A stretch of DNA of 12,464 bases from contig CANBTO010000089.1 in assembly GCA_947372405.1 (NCBI GenBank), positions 1 to 12,464 on the forward strand. The letters are read 5' to 3'. The DNA is from Verrucomicrobiaceae bacterium. Its GTDB lineage: Bacteria > Verrucomicrobiota > Verrucomicrobiae > Verrucomicrobiales > Akkermansiaceae. Below, one piece after another: positions 1-6,835 of the stretch (positions are counted from its first letter, which is position 1; each line of letters opens with the position of its first letter). Below the pieces are notes generated by a model, which did no database searches, was not told the DNA's origin, and was given only the letters and a program-made list of their open reading frames with translations. Made by a program: the position numbers and the translations under genes.

Positions 1-668
1 TGCAGGTAAAGCTGGAAGTTACCACGCCGCGCACGCTCGCCGAGGCTTGTTAGAAAATCATTCTCCTTCGCGATGCGCACGCCGTTGGTGTTGACGAGGC
101 AGTAGTCGATACCCCGTTCGGCGTGGATCCAGTCGAGCAGCGCGAAAAACTGCGGATGAAGCGTCGGCTCACCGCCGGAGAGCTGGAGGATCTCCAATTT
201 GCCCTTGCGCTCGATCACGCCGCGGATGCGTTGTTGCAGGGATTCGAGCGAGTGGGACTTCAAGCGGTCGCCCGCCGCACCGACCGGGGAATCCGCGAAA
301 CAGGTGGGGCAGGCGAGGTTGCAGGAATCGACGATTTCGATCAGGGCGAGACAGGTGGAGAGCACCTCCACTTCCGGCACGGTGGCGTCGGCGTTGCGGC
401 CGAGCGTGCCGGTGATGCCTGCGGGATCCGCGGCGCAGGCGCAAGCCGGGCCGCAGGTGTTCGCGGGGTTGCCCTTGGCGAGCCAGTAGAAACGCGCGTC
501 GCTGGAGATGCAGGCGGTGGCCTCGCCGTGATCGGCGCAGGTTCTTGTTAGAAAGACCTTGGCGGGTGTGCCGGTGGTTTTCCAGACTTCGGCCGGGACG
601 TCCGCCTGACAGGTCGGGCAGCGCGAGACGGTTTGTTTGAGGGTTTCCCTGAAGTTGTGCGAGATCAT
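1..668 (-). CDS. Radical SAM enzyme, MJ0619/Tes-like (COG1964-type), C-terminus outside window
   Basis: The first 222 codons are visible; the rest lies beyond position 1. The radical SAM cluster motif is C116-x3-C120-x2-C123 (CNLACPTCF) and the glycine-rich SAM-binding motif is LSGGEPTLHP at about 163-172. The N-terminus has C17PTC20, a 'TRTCADHG' element (C44, H47), then C72, C76, C78, and C106 in 'TCLALIEIVDSC'. That order matches the family of archaeal MJ0619, the tetraether lipid synthase, which carries extra metal centres besides the SAM cluster (family knowledge). Archaeal Tes joins lipid tails by C-C coupling; the bacterial substrate here is unknown and a lipid role is inference. The start at 668 lies 3 nt after the upstream gene's stop, with no clear ribosome site, so coupled translation is likely. 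The radical SAM call is very firm and the subfamily call fairly firm. Leu-Thr is written CTA-ACA twice, unlike the usual high-GC codons. Confidence 0.88.
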   Translation of the reverse strand, partial: MISHNFRETLKQTVSRCPTCQADVPAEVWKTTGTPAKVFLTRTCADHGEATACISSDARFYWLAKGNPANTCGPACACAADPAGITGTLGRNADATVPEVEVLSTCLALIEIVDSCNLACPTCFADSPVGAAGDRLKSHSLESLQQRIRGVIERKGKLEILQLSGGEPTLHPQFFALLDWIHAERGIDYCLVNTNGVRIAKENDFLTSLGERARRGNFQLYL

Positions 669-671
669 GAT

Positions 672-1040
672 TCAGCTGAGGACGAGCAGACATGAGCCGA
701 ACCATAAGGCGAGACAAACAATGACCTGGCCAAGCAGGTAGGCGCAAACGAGGAAAGCCAGCGATCGCCCGCGATAACGTTTGTGGACGGCGCGGTAAAA
801 CAAGAACGAAAGCGCGACAATGAACGCCGCCGCGACAAGTGGCACCACAAGCAGAAGTTGCTCAACCAATGAGTTGCTTGTCGAGTGATTGGCGAATTTC
901 GACAAGGCGATGAACACGTTGCAGCCCACTGTCACCAATGGCGGCACTAGCAGGGATACCCATAACGGCCCTGACGGAATCGCTGCGATCGGCGGCGGTA
1001 GTGACGGCGGCGTATGGGGGATTTCATGATCCGTGTTCAT
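672..1040 (-). CDS. Small hypothetical membrane protein with three predicted helices
   Basis: A 122-residue protein I do not recognise. A proline-rich N-terminus (about residues 8-25) is followed by three hydrophobic segments at about 25-46, 58-83 and 93-121. A basic stretch (HKRYRGR) between helices 2 and 3 suggests a cytoplasmic loop. There is no signal-peptidase site or catalytic motif. Its TGA is 3 nt before the ATG of the radical SAM gene, which suggests an operon and a shared function. It is also same-strand and 67 nt downstream of plsC. Codon use is more AT-tolerant than in the neighbours (CTA, TTA, GTA and ACA occur), and it holds one of only two CTAG words I noticed, so it may be fast-evolving or acquired. 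The ATG at 1040 lacks an obvious ribosome site. That it is a gene rests on tight spacing and coherent hydrophobicity. Confidence 0.68.
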   Translation of the reverse strand: MNTDHEIPHTPPSLPPPIAAIPSGPLWVSLLVPPLVTVGCNVFIALSKFANHSTSNSLVEQLLLVVPLVAAAFIVALSFLFYRAVHKRYRGRSLAFLVCAYLLGQVIVCLALWFGSCLLVLS

Positions 1041-1107
1041 CTTGTGAACATCGAATCAGGAAATCATGAAAAGTCACAGCCGTAAAACGAGGCCGTGGCG
1101 GCGAAGC

Positions 1108-1713
1108 TCACAGCGCGGCGATGGCGGCCATGATCCGCTTGGCGATGCGATCATAGTCCTCCTTGCCGTTGGGGGCCTTGAGTTCCTCCGGAGTGAGGCG
1201 GATCGGCGGGCCGATGTTCACGCGGATGCGCGCGAAACGGATGCGGGCGGAGCCACGCGGCAGGGCGTCACGCGCACCGTGGATGCGGACCGGTTGGATC
1301 ACCGCGCCGGACTTGGCGGCGATCAGGCCGATACCGGGCGCGGTTTCACCGAGTTTGCCGTCCAGCGTGCGCTCGCCTTCGGGAAAGACCAGCACGCGGT
1401 GGCCTTCCTTGAGCTTGCGGATGATGGTTTTCAAGCTGCCCATGTCCGGCCGGTCCTGGTCCACGGGGATGGCGTTCCAGCGGGTGTAGAGCCACTTCGA
1501 TGCGCCGGTGAAAAGCGTCTTGCGGGCGAGATACACCATCTCGTCCTTGTAAAGGTTGCCGATGAGCGGCGGGTCGAGGAAACTCTGATGGTTCGATGCC
1601 ACCAGCACCGGGCCTTCGGTGATGAGGTTTTCCATGCCGTCCACGCGCAGGCCGAAGAGGCTTCTGAAAGCCGCCCCGAAGGCCATCCAACCGAGCCAGT
1701 AGATCCATTTCAT
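1108..1713 (-). CDS. plsC: 1-acyl-sn-glycerol-3-phosphate acyltransferase (PlsC family)
   Basis: PlsC enzymes transfer a fatty acyl chain to the sn-2 position of lysophosphatidic acid, giving phosphatidic acid at the inner membrane. This 201-residue protein has the family's blocks: a hydrophobic N-terminus (about 3-20), the catalytic NHQSFLD (N41-H42...D47, an NHx4D motif), RWNAIPVDQDR (about 79-89), the FPEGERT phosphate-binding block (F110-P111-E112-G113) and the PVRIHG block (about 141-146). Length is normal for a short PlsC. The frame is open upstream to an ATG at 1785, but those 24 residues are polar and arginine-rich, whereas Met at 1713 directly precedes the hydrophobic helix, so I chose 1713. 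No strong ribosome site is visible at either. The gene is divergent from the efflux operon and upstream of the small membrane protein and radical SAM gene. It could instead acylate another lysolipid or ornithine-type acceptor. Confidence 0.92.
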   Translation of the reverse strand: MKWIYWLGWMAFGAAFRSLFGLRVDGMENLITEGPVLVASNHQSFLDPPLIGNLYKDEMVYLARKTLFTGASKWLYTRWNAIPVDQDRPDMGSLKTIIRKLKEGHRVLVFPEGERTLDGKLGETAPGIGLIAAKSGAVIQPVRIHGARDALPRGSARIRFARIRVNIGPPIRLTPEELKAPNGKEDYDRIAKRIMAAIAAL

Positions 1714-1934
1714 GAGAAAATCGCCGCGAACGCCGGTCCGGTGGCGGACCGCTTGTTGCGGGCGTGACTTTCCCCCGCCGCTCAAGCCGGACGCAACCGC
1801 AATTTTCGATTTTTCGCGACGGGTTCGCAGCCGGATGGGCCGCGATTTTCCGCAACCTCCGCATGGGATGAAAACCCCGGCGTCTTTGTCCCGTCTTAAG
1901 GCTGTGGGACGCAGGGTGTCCCCGGATTTTTTTC
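1714..1934. promoter_or_regulatory. Divergent intergenic region between plsC and the efflux operon
   Basis: These 221 bases separate the two divergent starts and must carry the promoters of both plsC and the efflux operon unless transcription comes from further away. No convincing -35/-10 pair can be read. It has a perfect 7-bp inverted repeat at 1734-1740/1745-1751 with a 4-nt loop, 21 nt upstream of the chosen plsC start. A weaker GTCCC/GGGAC pair lies at 1888-1892/1906-1910, about 25 nt upstream of the efflux operon start, and could be an operator half-site pair. There is a run of seven T just before the ATG at 1935 and no Shine-Dalgarno sequence. All regulatory readings are inference. Confidence 0.4.
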
Positions 1935-3338
1935 ATGAAACTTGCGCACCGTCTTTCATTTGCCAGCCTGATCCCGATCGCATTGGCCGCCTGTTCTATC
2001 GGCTCCCCGCCGTCGAAGCCGAATCCGGAACTGCCCGCCAACTGGAAAAACGCGGTCGGGTTTCCGGTGGCTTCGCCATCGAAGGATCTCACCCGCTGGT
2101 GGCGGCGTTTCAATGATCCGGTGCTCACCCGCGTCATCACCGACGGGCTGGCCAACAACCCGGACGTCGCCAGCGCCAGTGCGCACATCCGCGAGGCACG
2201 TGCCCGCAGGAACCAGGCGGCGTCATCGCTTTTTCCCATGCTCAACGGTTCCACCGGCGTGAGTTCGGACGTCACCAAGGTGGAGGGCTCGAGCAGGGTG
2301 ACGGAAACCCGCTATTCCGCCGGGCTTGACGCGTCGTGGGAGGCGGACCTTTTCGGCAAGAACCGCAGTACTCTGGCGGCCGCCACGGCGGACTTCGGCG
2401 CGGCTTCGGAAAACCTCCACTCGGTGCAGGCCGCGCTCTCGTCCGAGATCGCCATCGCCTACACCAACCTGCGTGCCGACGAACTTCGTCTCACTGTGTT
2501 GCGAGGCATCGTGAAAAGCCGCGAGGAAACATCCCAGCTCGCAAGCTGGCGGCAGAAGTCCGGCGAGACGGATGCGCTGGAGTCCAGTCAGGCGCTCAGC
2601 AGCCTGGAGCAGGCGCGCTCCGGCATCCCTGCGCTTGAGCAGGCCATCGCCCAAGCCCGCAACCAGTTGTGCCTGCTTTGCGGCCGCAGCCCCGGTTCGC
2701 TCGACGCCGTGCTTTCCTCCGGCAGACATGACATCCCCAATCCCGCGCGCGAACTCGCCATCGGCATCCCCGCGGACACCATCCGCCAGCGGCCGGACGT
2801 GCGCATCGCCGGCTACCAACTCATCTCCGCCACCTACAGCAAGCGCTCCGCCGAGGCGGAGAAATACCCCGCCCTCAATCTAACTGGATCGCTCGGCCTC
2901 AACACGCTTGGTGCGGGCAAGTTGTTCAACCCGCAGACCGCGACGGCAGGCATCATCGCCGGCCTGACCGGCCCGATCTTCGACGCCGGCCGGATCCGCT
3001 CGAACGTCGAGGCCCTCGGCGCCGTCGAGGACCAGGCCGTGCAGACCTACCGCACGGCGGTTCTAACAGGATTGTCCGAGGTCGAGGACGCGCTCATCGC
3101 CTGCCGCCGTTCCGCCGAGCGGCTTGCCCTGCTGGAAAAGGCCACCGTCGCCGCGCGCGAGGCGGACCAACTGGCCCGCCAGCGCTATCAGGCCGGAGAA
3201 ATCGACTTCCTGGCCGTGCTCGAAACCCAGCGCTCGTTGCTCGGGCTGGAGGACAACCTGTTAGGTGCCCGCACCGACCGCACCACCGCCCACATCCAGC
3301 TCTACAAGGCGCTCGGCGGTGGTTGGTCCGCCTCCTGA
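1935..3338 (+). CDS. Outer-membrane efflux lipoprotein (TolC/NodT/OprM family)
   Basis: This is the outer-membrane channel of a tripartite efflux pump, a trimeric barrel plus periplasmic tunnel carrying substrate out of the cell. The 467-residue protein starts with a lipoprotein signal peptide; the lipobox is L17-A18-A19-C20, so Cys20 should be lipidated. NodT-subfamily marks follow: WWRRFNDPVL (about 55-64), 'LANNPDVASA', the mid-protein IGIPADTIRQRPDVR (276-290) with its conserved RPD, GPIFDAGRIR, and the C-terminal LYKALGGGW ending four residues from the stop. Two repeated alpha-helical outer-membrane-efflux domains, consistent with family length (450-500), fill the body. It is the first gene of the operon; the adaptor starts 20 nt after its TGA. 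The start fits the signal peptide exactly. Substrate specificity cannot be read. Confidence 0.95.
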   Translation: MKLAHRLSFASLIPIALAACSIGSPPSKPNPELPANWKNAVGFPVASPSKDLTRWWRRFNDPVLTRVITDGLANNPDVASASAHIREARARRNQAASSLFPMLNGSTGVSSDVTKVEGSSRVTETRYSAGLDASWEADLFGKNRSTLAAATADFGAASENLHSVQAALSSEIAIAYTNLRADELRLTVLRGIVKSREETSQLASWRQKSGETDALESSQALSSLEQARSGIPALEQAIAQARNQLCLLCGRSPGSLDAVLSSGRHDIPNPARELAIGIPADTIRQRPDVRIAGYQLISATYSKRSAEAEKYPALNLTGSLGLNTLGAGKLFNPQTATAGIIAGLTGPIFDAGRIRSNVEALGAVEDQAVQTYRTAVLTGLSEVEDALIACRRSAERLALLEKATVAAREADQLARQRYQAGEIDFLAVLETQRSLLGLEDNLLGARTDRTTAHIQLYKALGGGWSAS

Positions 3339-3358
3339 TTTCGTTTTTCCCATTCGCA

Positions 3359-4702
3359 ATGTCCAAGACACCTTCCACTGATAACCTCGCCGAGATCGTC
3401 CGCTCCGGCGCGTCCCATCCCGTCCGCAAGAGATTGATCATCGCCGTGATCCACGTTCTCGCCGCCGCAGGTGCATGGTACGCTTACGCCAACAGCAAGA
3501 CTGGAAACGACAAACTCGACTACGTCACCGAGCCTGCCAGGACCGGCGATATCTCCCTCATCGTCACCGCCGCAGGCAACCTTGCGCCCACCAACCAGAT
3601 CGTCATCGGCAGCGAGTTGTCCGGCACCGTGCTGGAGGTCTATGTGGACAGCAACGACGTGGTGAAAAAAGGCCAGCCTCTCGCCAAACTCGATACCACC
3701 AAGCTCAGCCAGCAGACCGCTCGCGGCCGTGCCGCCTTGCTGGCGGCGAAAGCCAAGGTCGGCCAAGCCGAGGCGACTCTCGCGGAGAGCAAGGCCGCGC
3801 TCGCCCGTCAGGAGGAACTCCTTGAAATCAGCGGCGGCAAAACCCCATCTCGCGCCACCATGGAAACCTCGCGCGCCACGGTGGCCCGCTCGCTGGCCGA
3901 TCTGGACAGCGCCAAGGCCTCGGTCGCCGGTGCGGAAGCGGATGTAATCTCGCTTGAACGGGATTTGGAAATCTCGGTGATCCGTTCCCCCGTCGATGGT
4001 GTGGTCCTCGTCCGCTCGATCGAAGTGGGCCAAACCGTGGCCGCCTCCTTCACCGCGCCCACCTTGTTCACCATCGCCGAGGATTTGAGGGAAATGAAGC
4101 TTCTCGTTTCCGTTTCCGAGGCGGACATCGGCAGCGTCCAGACCGGGCAGAACGCCAGCTTCAGTGTGGACGCCTGGCCGAAGCGCACCTACACCGCCAA
4201 GGTGAAGAAAGTCGCCTACGGCGCCACCAACACCGCCACCACCGCTGCGGCTAACAACTCCGCCACCGCCACCACCGGCAACAACGGCGTGGTCAACTAC
4301 AGCACCGAACTGGAAGTGGCCAACGACGACCTCTCGCTGCGCCCCGGCATGACCGCCAGCGTCGATATCGCCATCGTCGAGCGCAAGGCCGTGCTCGTCG
4401 TGCCCAACACCGCGCTGCGCTTCGATCCGGTGGCCGCCGCCGCGATCGCCAAACCCGAGGAAACCAAGCGCACCCTCGTGCAGAGCCTTTCCCTGAGCGG
4501 CAGGCGCTGGCACGGCGCACCGCCGCCCAAGCCAGGCTCTAACAGCAAGGAGCCGCATGTCTGGACGCTCAAGGACGAAGAACCCGTGGAGATCCAGGTC
4601 AAGACGGGCATCACCGACGGCCGCGTGACGGAAATCACCGGTGATACGCTCACTGCGGAAACCCCAGTCATCGTCAGCATCAAGCCCGCCAAAACCGAAT
4701 GA
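3359..4702 (+). CDS. Periplasmic adaptor subunit (MacA/HlyD family)
   Basis: Membrane-fusion protein linking the inner-membrane ABC permease to the outer-membrane channel. The 447-residue product has a basic N-terminus, one membrane anchor (about 25-44), the first half of a lipoyl-like domain (GSELSGTVLEVYVDSNDVVKKGQPLAKLD), a long alpha-helical hairpin (about 111-205), the second lipoyl half (RSPVDGVVLVRSIEVGQTV, from about 209), then beta-barrel and membrane-proximal domains (PGMTASVDI, VVPNTALRF, TGITDGRVTEITG). Two linkers look unusual: a Thr/Asn/Ala-rich stretch at about 288-312 and a Pro/Gly-rich stretch near 388-400. The frame is open upstream to a TTG at 3323 that overlaps the tolC-like gene; the ATG at 3359 is preferred because it lies beyond that gene's stop and gives a normal short cytoplasmic tail. 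Its TGA overlaps the ATPase start (ATGA), implying coupled translation. Confidence 0.94.
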   Translation: MSKTPSTDNLAEIVRSGASHPVRKRLIIAVIHVLAAAGAWYAYANSKTGNDKLDYVTEPARTGDISLIVTAAGNLAPTNQIVIGSELSGTVLEVYVDSNDVVKKGQPLAKLDTTKLSQQTARGRAALLAAKAKVGQAEATLAESKAALARQEELLEISGGKTPSRATMETSRATVARSLADLDSAKASVAGAEADVISLERDLEISVIRSPVDGVVLVRSIEVGQTVAASFTAPTLFTIAEDLREMKLLVSVSEADIGSVQTGQNASFSVDAWPKRTYTAKVKKVAYGATNTATTAAANNSATATTGNNGVVNYSTELEVANDDLSLRPGMTASVDIAIVERKAVLVVPNTALRFDPVAAAAIAKPEETKRTLVQSLSLSGRRWHGAPPPKPGSNSKEPHVWTLKDEEPVEIQVKTGITDGRVTEITGDTLTAETPVIVSIKPAKTE

Positions 4703-5418
4703 CCGCGGAAACGCTCATCGAGCTCCGCGGCCTGACGAAAACCTATGGCACCGGAGACGCCGCCTTCATGGCACTCGCGGGTGTGGATCTCTCGATCCGC
4801 CGCGGCGAGTTCGTCGCCGTCATGGGCCCCAGCGGTTCGGGGAAATCCACGCTGATGAACCTGTTAGGCTGTCTCGACAGCCCCACGTCCGGTTCCTACC
4901 GCTTCAAGGACATCGAGGTGGAGACCCTCAACAAGGACCAGCGCTCGCTGATCCGCCGCCATGCGCTGGGTTTCATCTTCCAGGGCTTCAACCTGTTGGC
5001 CCGCACCTCCGCTCTCGAAAACGTCGAGCTGCCGTTGCTCTACCGCGGATACACCCGCAAACAACGCCACCAGATGGCCCGCGAGGCGCTCGCCAGCGTC
5101 AGCCTGCTCGACAAGGAGCGCAACACCCCGGCCGAACTCTCCGGCGGACAACAACAGCGCGTCGCCATCGCCCGCGCCATCGTCACCAATCCGGACACGC
5201 TCTTCGCCGACGAACCGACCGGCAACCTCGACTCGAAAACCACCCACGAGATCATGGAACTTCTGCGCCACCTCAACACCGACCGCGGCATTTCCATCAT
5301 CATGGTCACCCACGAGGACGAGGTCGCCAAATACGCCAAACGCGTCATCCACGTCCGGGACGGACTCATTTCCGATGACGTCATCAACGGTGACTGGTCG
5401 TCCGCCAGCACCTATTAA
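4699..5418 (+). CDS. ABC transporter ATPase (MacB/LolD type)
   Basis: Nucleotide-binding subunit that powers the tripartite efflux pump. All motifs are intact in 239 residues: Walker A GPSGSGKST (43-51), Q-loop FIFQGFNLL, signature LSGGQQQR (147-154), Walker B TLFADE (167-172, catalytic E172) followed by PTGNLDS, and H-loop H205 in MVTHEDE. The Q-loop context and PTGNLDS belong to the MacB/LolD/FtsE group. In Escherichia coli MacB this domain is fused to the permease; here it ends at TAA (5416-5418) and the permease is a separate gene, an arrangement widespread in other phyla. It overlaps the adaptor gene by 4 nt. One Leu-Leu-Gly is written CTG-TTA-GGC, using a rare TTA within a GTTAG word. 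Family assignment is firm; the exported substrate is unknown. Confidence 0.96.
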   Translation: MTAETLIELRGLTKTYGTGDAAFMALAGVDLSIRRGEFVAVMGPSGSGKSTLMNLLGCLDSPTSGSYRFKDIEVETLNKDQRSLIRRHALGFIFQGFNLLARTSALENVELPLLYRGYTRKQRHQMAREALASVSLLDKERNTPAELSGGQQQRVAIARAIVTNPDTLFADEPTGNLDSKTTHEIMELLRHLNTDRGISIIMVTHEDEVAKYAKRVIHVRDGLISDDVINGDWSSASTY

Positions 5419-5433
5419 CCGATCCTACATCAC

Positions 5434-5461
5434 TTCTAACCTCTAACCTATAACTTCTAAC
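5434..5461 (+). repeat. Four tandem heptamers, consensus TTCTAAC
   Basis: Four contiguous 7-nt units fill most of the 52-nt gap between the ATPase and permease genes: TTCTAAC (5434-5440), CTCTAAC (5441-5447), CTATAAC (5448-5454) and TTCTAAC (5455-5461). They end 9 nt before the permease ATG, where a Shine-Dalgarno sequence would be expected. The unit is the complement of GTTAGAA, the word also scattered through the genes. Copy-number variation would change the spacer between two co-transcribed genes; a regulatory role is inference. Confidence 0.85.
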
Positions 5462-5470
5462 TTCTTCTCC

Positions 5471-6679
5471 ATGCTTCTCAACGCACTGCTCATCGCTCTC
5501 CGCGAAATTCGGCGGAACCTGACCCGTTCGTTTCTAACGGTGGTCGGCGTTGTCATCGGCGTGGCGGCGGTGGTCACCATGGTCACCCTCGGCCGCGGAG
5601 CCACGGTGACGGTGAAGGAGCAGATCTCCAAGATGGGCAGCAACCTGCTCGTCCTGCGCCCGGGACAAGGCTGGAGCCGGAGCGGCGCGCCCCAGTTCCG
5701 GATCGCGGATTTGTATGCCATCCGCGACCAGGTTCCCGGCATCGCTTCAATCGCGCCCTTTGTCCAGACCACCGTGCCGGCGGTCCACGAACAGAACAGC
5801 CGCAACACCGACATCCAGGGCACCACCGCCAACTACTTCGGCATCGCCAACTGGAAGATCGCGACCGGCCGTTTCTTCACCGATGAGGAGGTTGCCAACG
5901 CCCTGCCGGTCTGCGTGATCGGCGAGACCATCCGCAAGGAGCTTTTCGGCGAGGACATCGATCCCGTGGGCTTGAGGATCCGCGCCAAGTCGATGTCGCT
6001 GGAGGTCATCGGCGTGACCAAAGTCAAGGGCCAGGCCGGCTTCGGCGACGATCTGGATGACAACATCATCACTCCTTACACCACGGTCCAGCTCCGGCTC
6101 ACCGGTCTTGGCAACGGCAGGAACATCAGCCAGATGATGATCTCCGGCAAGGACGGCTATCCCAGCGCCAACATCGTGGCGGACGTGAGCGCGCTGATGC
6201 GCGAGCGCCGCAACGTCGGCTCCAACGAGGAGGACAACTTCAATGTCTTCGACTCACAACAACTCGCCGACGTGGTCAGTTCCAGCACCAAGGTGATGAC
6301 CTCGCTGTTAGGAGCGGTGGCCGGAGTCAGCCTGCTGGTGGGCGGCATCGGCATCATGAACATCATGCTCGTTTCCGTCACCGAGCGCACCCGCGAGATC
6401 GGCATCCGCCTCGCCATCGGCGCGCGGGCGCGCGAGGTGCTGCTGCAGTTTCTGGTGGAGGCTGTCACGCTGTCCTGCGTCGGCGGCGTGTCCGGCATCC
6501 TGCTGGCCTACGGCTTGTGCGTCAGCCTGGCGAAGGTCGTGGGTGCGCCGTTTATTTTCGATCCCAAGATCAACCTCATCGCCTTCGTGTTTTCCGCGGC
6601 CATCGGCATCCTCTTCGGTTTCATGCCCGCGCGCCGCGCCGCCTCGCTCGATCCCATCGAGGCGCTCAGGCATGAATGA
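5471..6679 (+). CDS. ABC transporter permease (MacB/FtsX family)
   Basis: Membrane subunit of the tripartite efflux system. The 402-residue protein has the MacB layout: TM1 at about 18-42 (RSFLTVVGVVIGVAAVVTMV), a large periplasmic MacB core domain of about 230 residues, then three C-terminal helices at about 276-300, 323-355 and 366-388. The conserved FtsX signature VSVTERTREIGIRLAIGAR follows TM2, and the C-terminus has the usual PARRAASLDPIEALRHE. These permeases work by mechanotransmission, pushing substrate from the periplasm through the adaptor and channel rather than across the inner membrane (family knowledge). The ATG at 5471 is preceded by a pyrimidine-rich heptamer array rather than a ribosome site. 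It is the last gene of the operon; no stem-plus-T-run terminator is evident after its TGA. Confidence 0.96.
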   Translation: MLLNALLIALREIRRNLTRSFLTVVGVVIGVAAVVTMVTLGRGATVTVKEQISKMGSNLLVLRPGQGWSRSGAPQFRIADLYAIRDQVPGIASIAPFVQTTVPAVHEQNSRNTDIQGTTANYFGIANWKIATGRFFTDEEVANALPVCVIGETIRKELFGEDIDPVGLRIRAKSMSLEVIGVTKVKGQAGFGDDLDDNIITPYTTVQLRLTGLGNGRNISQMMISGKDGYPSANIVADVSALMRERRNVGSNEEDNFNVFDSQQLADVVSSSTKVMTSLLGAVAGVSLLVGGIGIMNIMLVSVTERTREIGIRLAIGARAREVLLQFLVEAVTLSCVGGVSGILLAYGLCVSLAKVVGAPFIFDPKINLIAFVFSAAIGILFGFMPARRAASLDPIEALRHE

Positions 6680-6835
6680 GCCGTGTGGTGGCCCGGATTC
6701 CTCCCATCCCGCACGACGAGTTTTTTCAACAACGATCATGAAGGATCGGCGGACACGGGCCAGTATCAGACGCTTTCATCAAATCCGCCGGTCCGCTTGC
6801 CCAAGCATCCGGTGCATCACCAGCCAAAATTCCAC

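Noticed and set aside
169..747. Alternative minus-strand frame over the radical SAM gene
   Set aside because: Arg/His-rich shadow; the correct frame from 668 carries the CxxxCxxC and SGGEP motifs.
1066..1767. Plus-strand open frame (233 codons) opposite plsC
   Set aside because: Antisense to a gene with intact NHx4D and FPEG motifs; its translation shows no family features.
1346..2278. Minus-strand open frame spanning plsC and the start of the outer-membrane factor gene
   Set aside because: Low-information Arg/Pro/His-rich translation overlapping two clear genes in other frames.
3323..3358. TTG start for the adaptor, 36 nt upstream
   Set aside because: It overlaps the end of the outer-membrane factor gene and adds unneeded hydrophobic residues; the ATG at 3359 fits better.
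3302..4558. Long minus-strand open frame (418 codons) opposite the adaptor gene
   Set aside because: Gly/His/Asp-rich translation with no domain, lying antisense to a well-supported HlyD-family gene; high GC keeps the antisense frame open.
5434..5461. Tandem repeats as a CRISPR-like array
   Set aside because: Units are 7 nt and contiguous with no spacers; this is a simple short tandem repeat.
6720..6726. T-run after the permease as an intrinsic terminator
   Set aside because: No GC-rich stem precedes it closely enough.
6683..6835. GTG start at 6683 for the giant copper protein
   Set aside because: It would bury the signal peptide behind 51 polar residues; the ATG at 6836 places it at the N-terminus.
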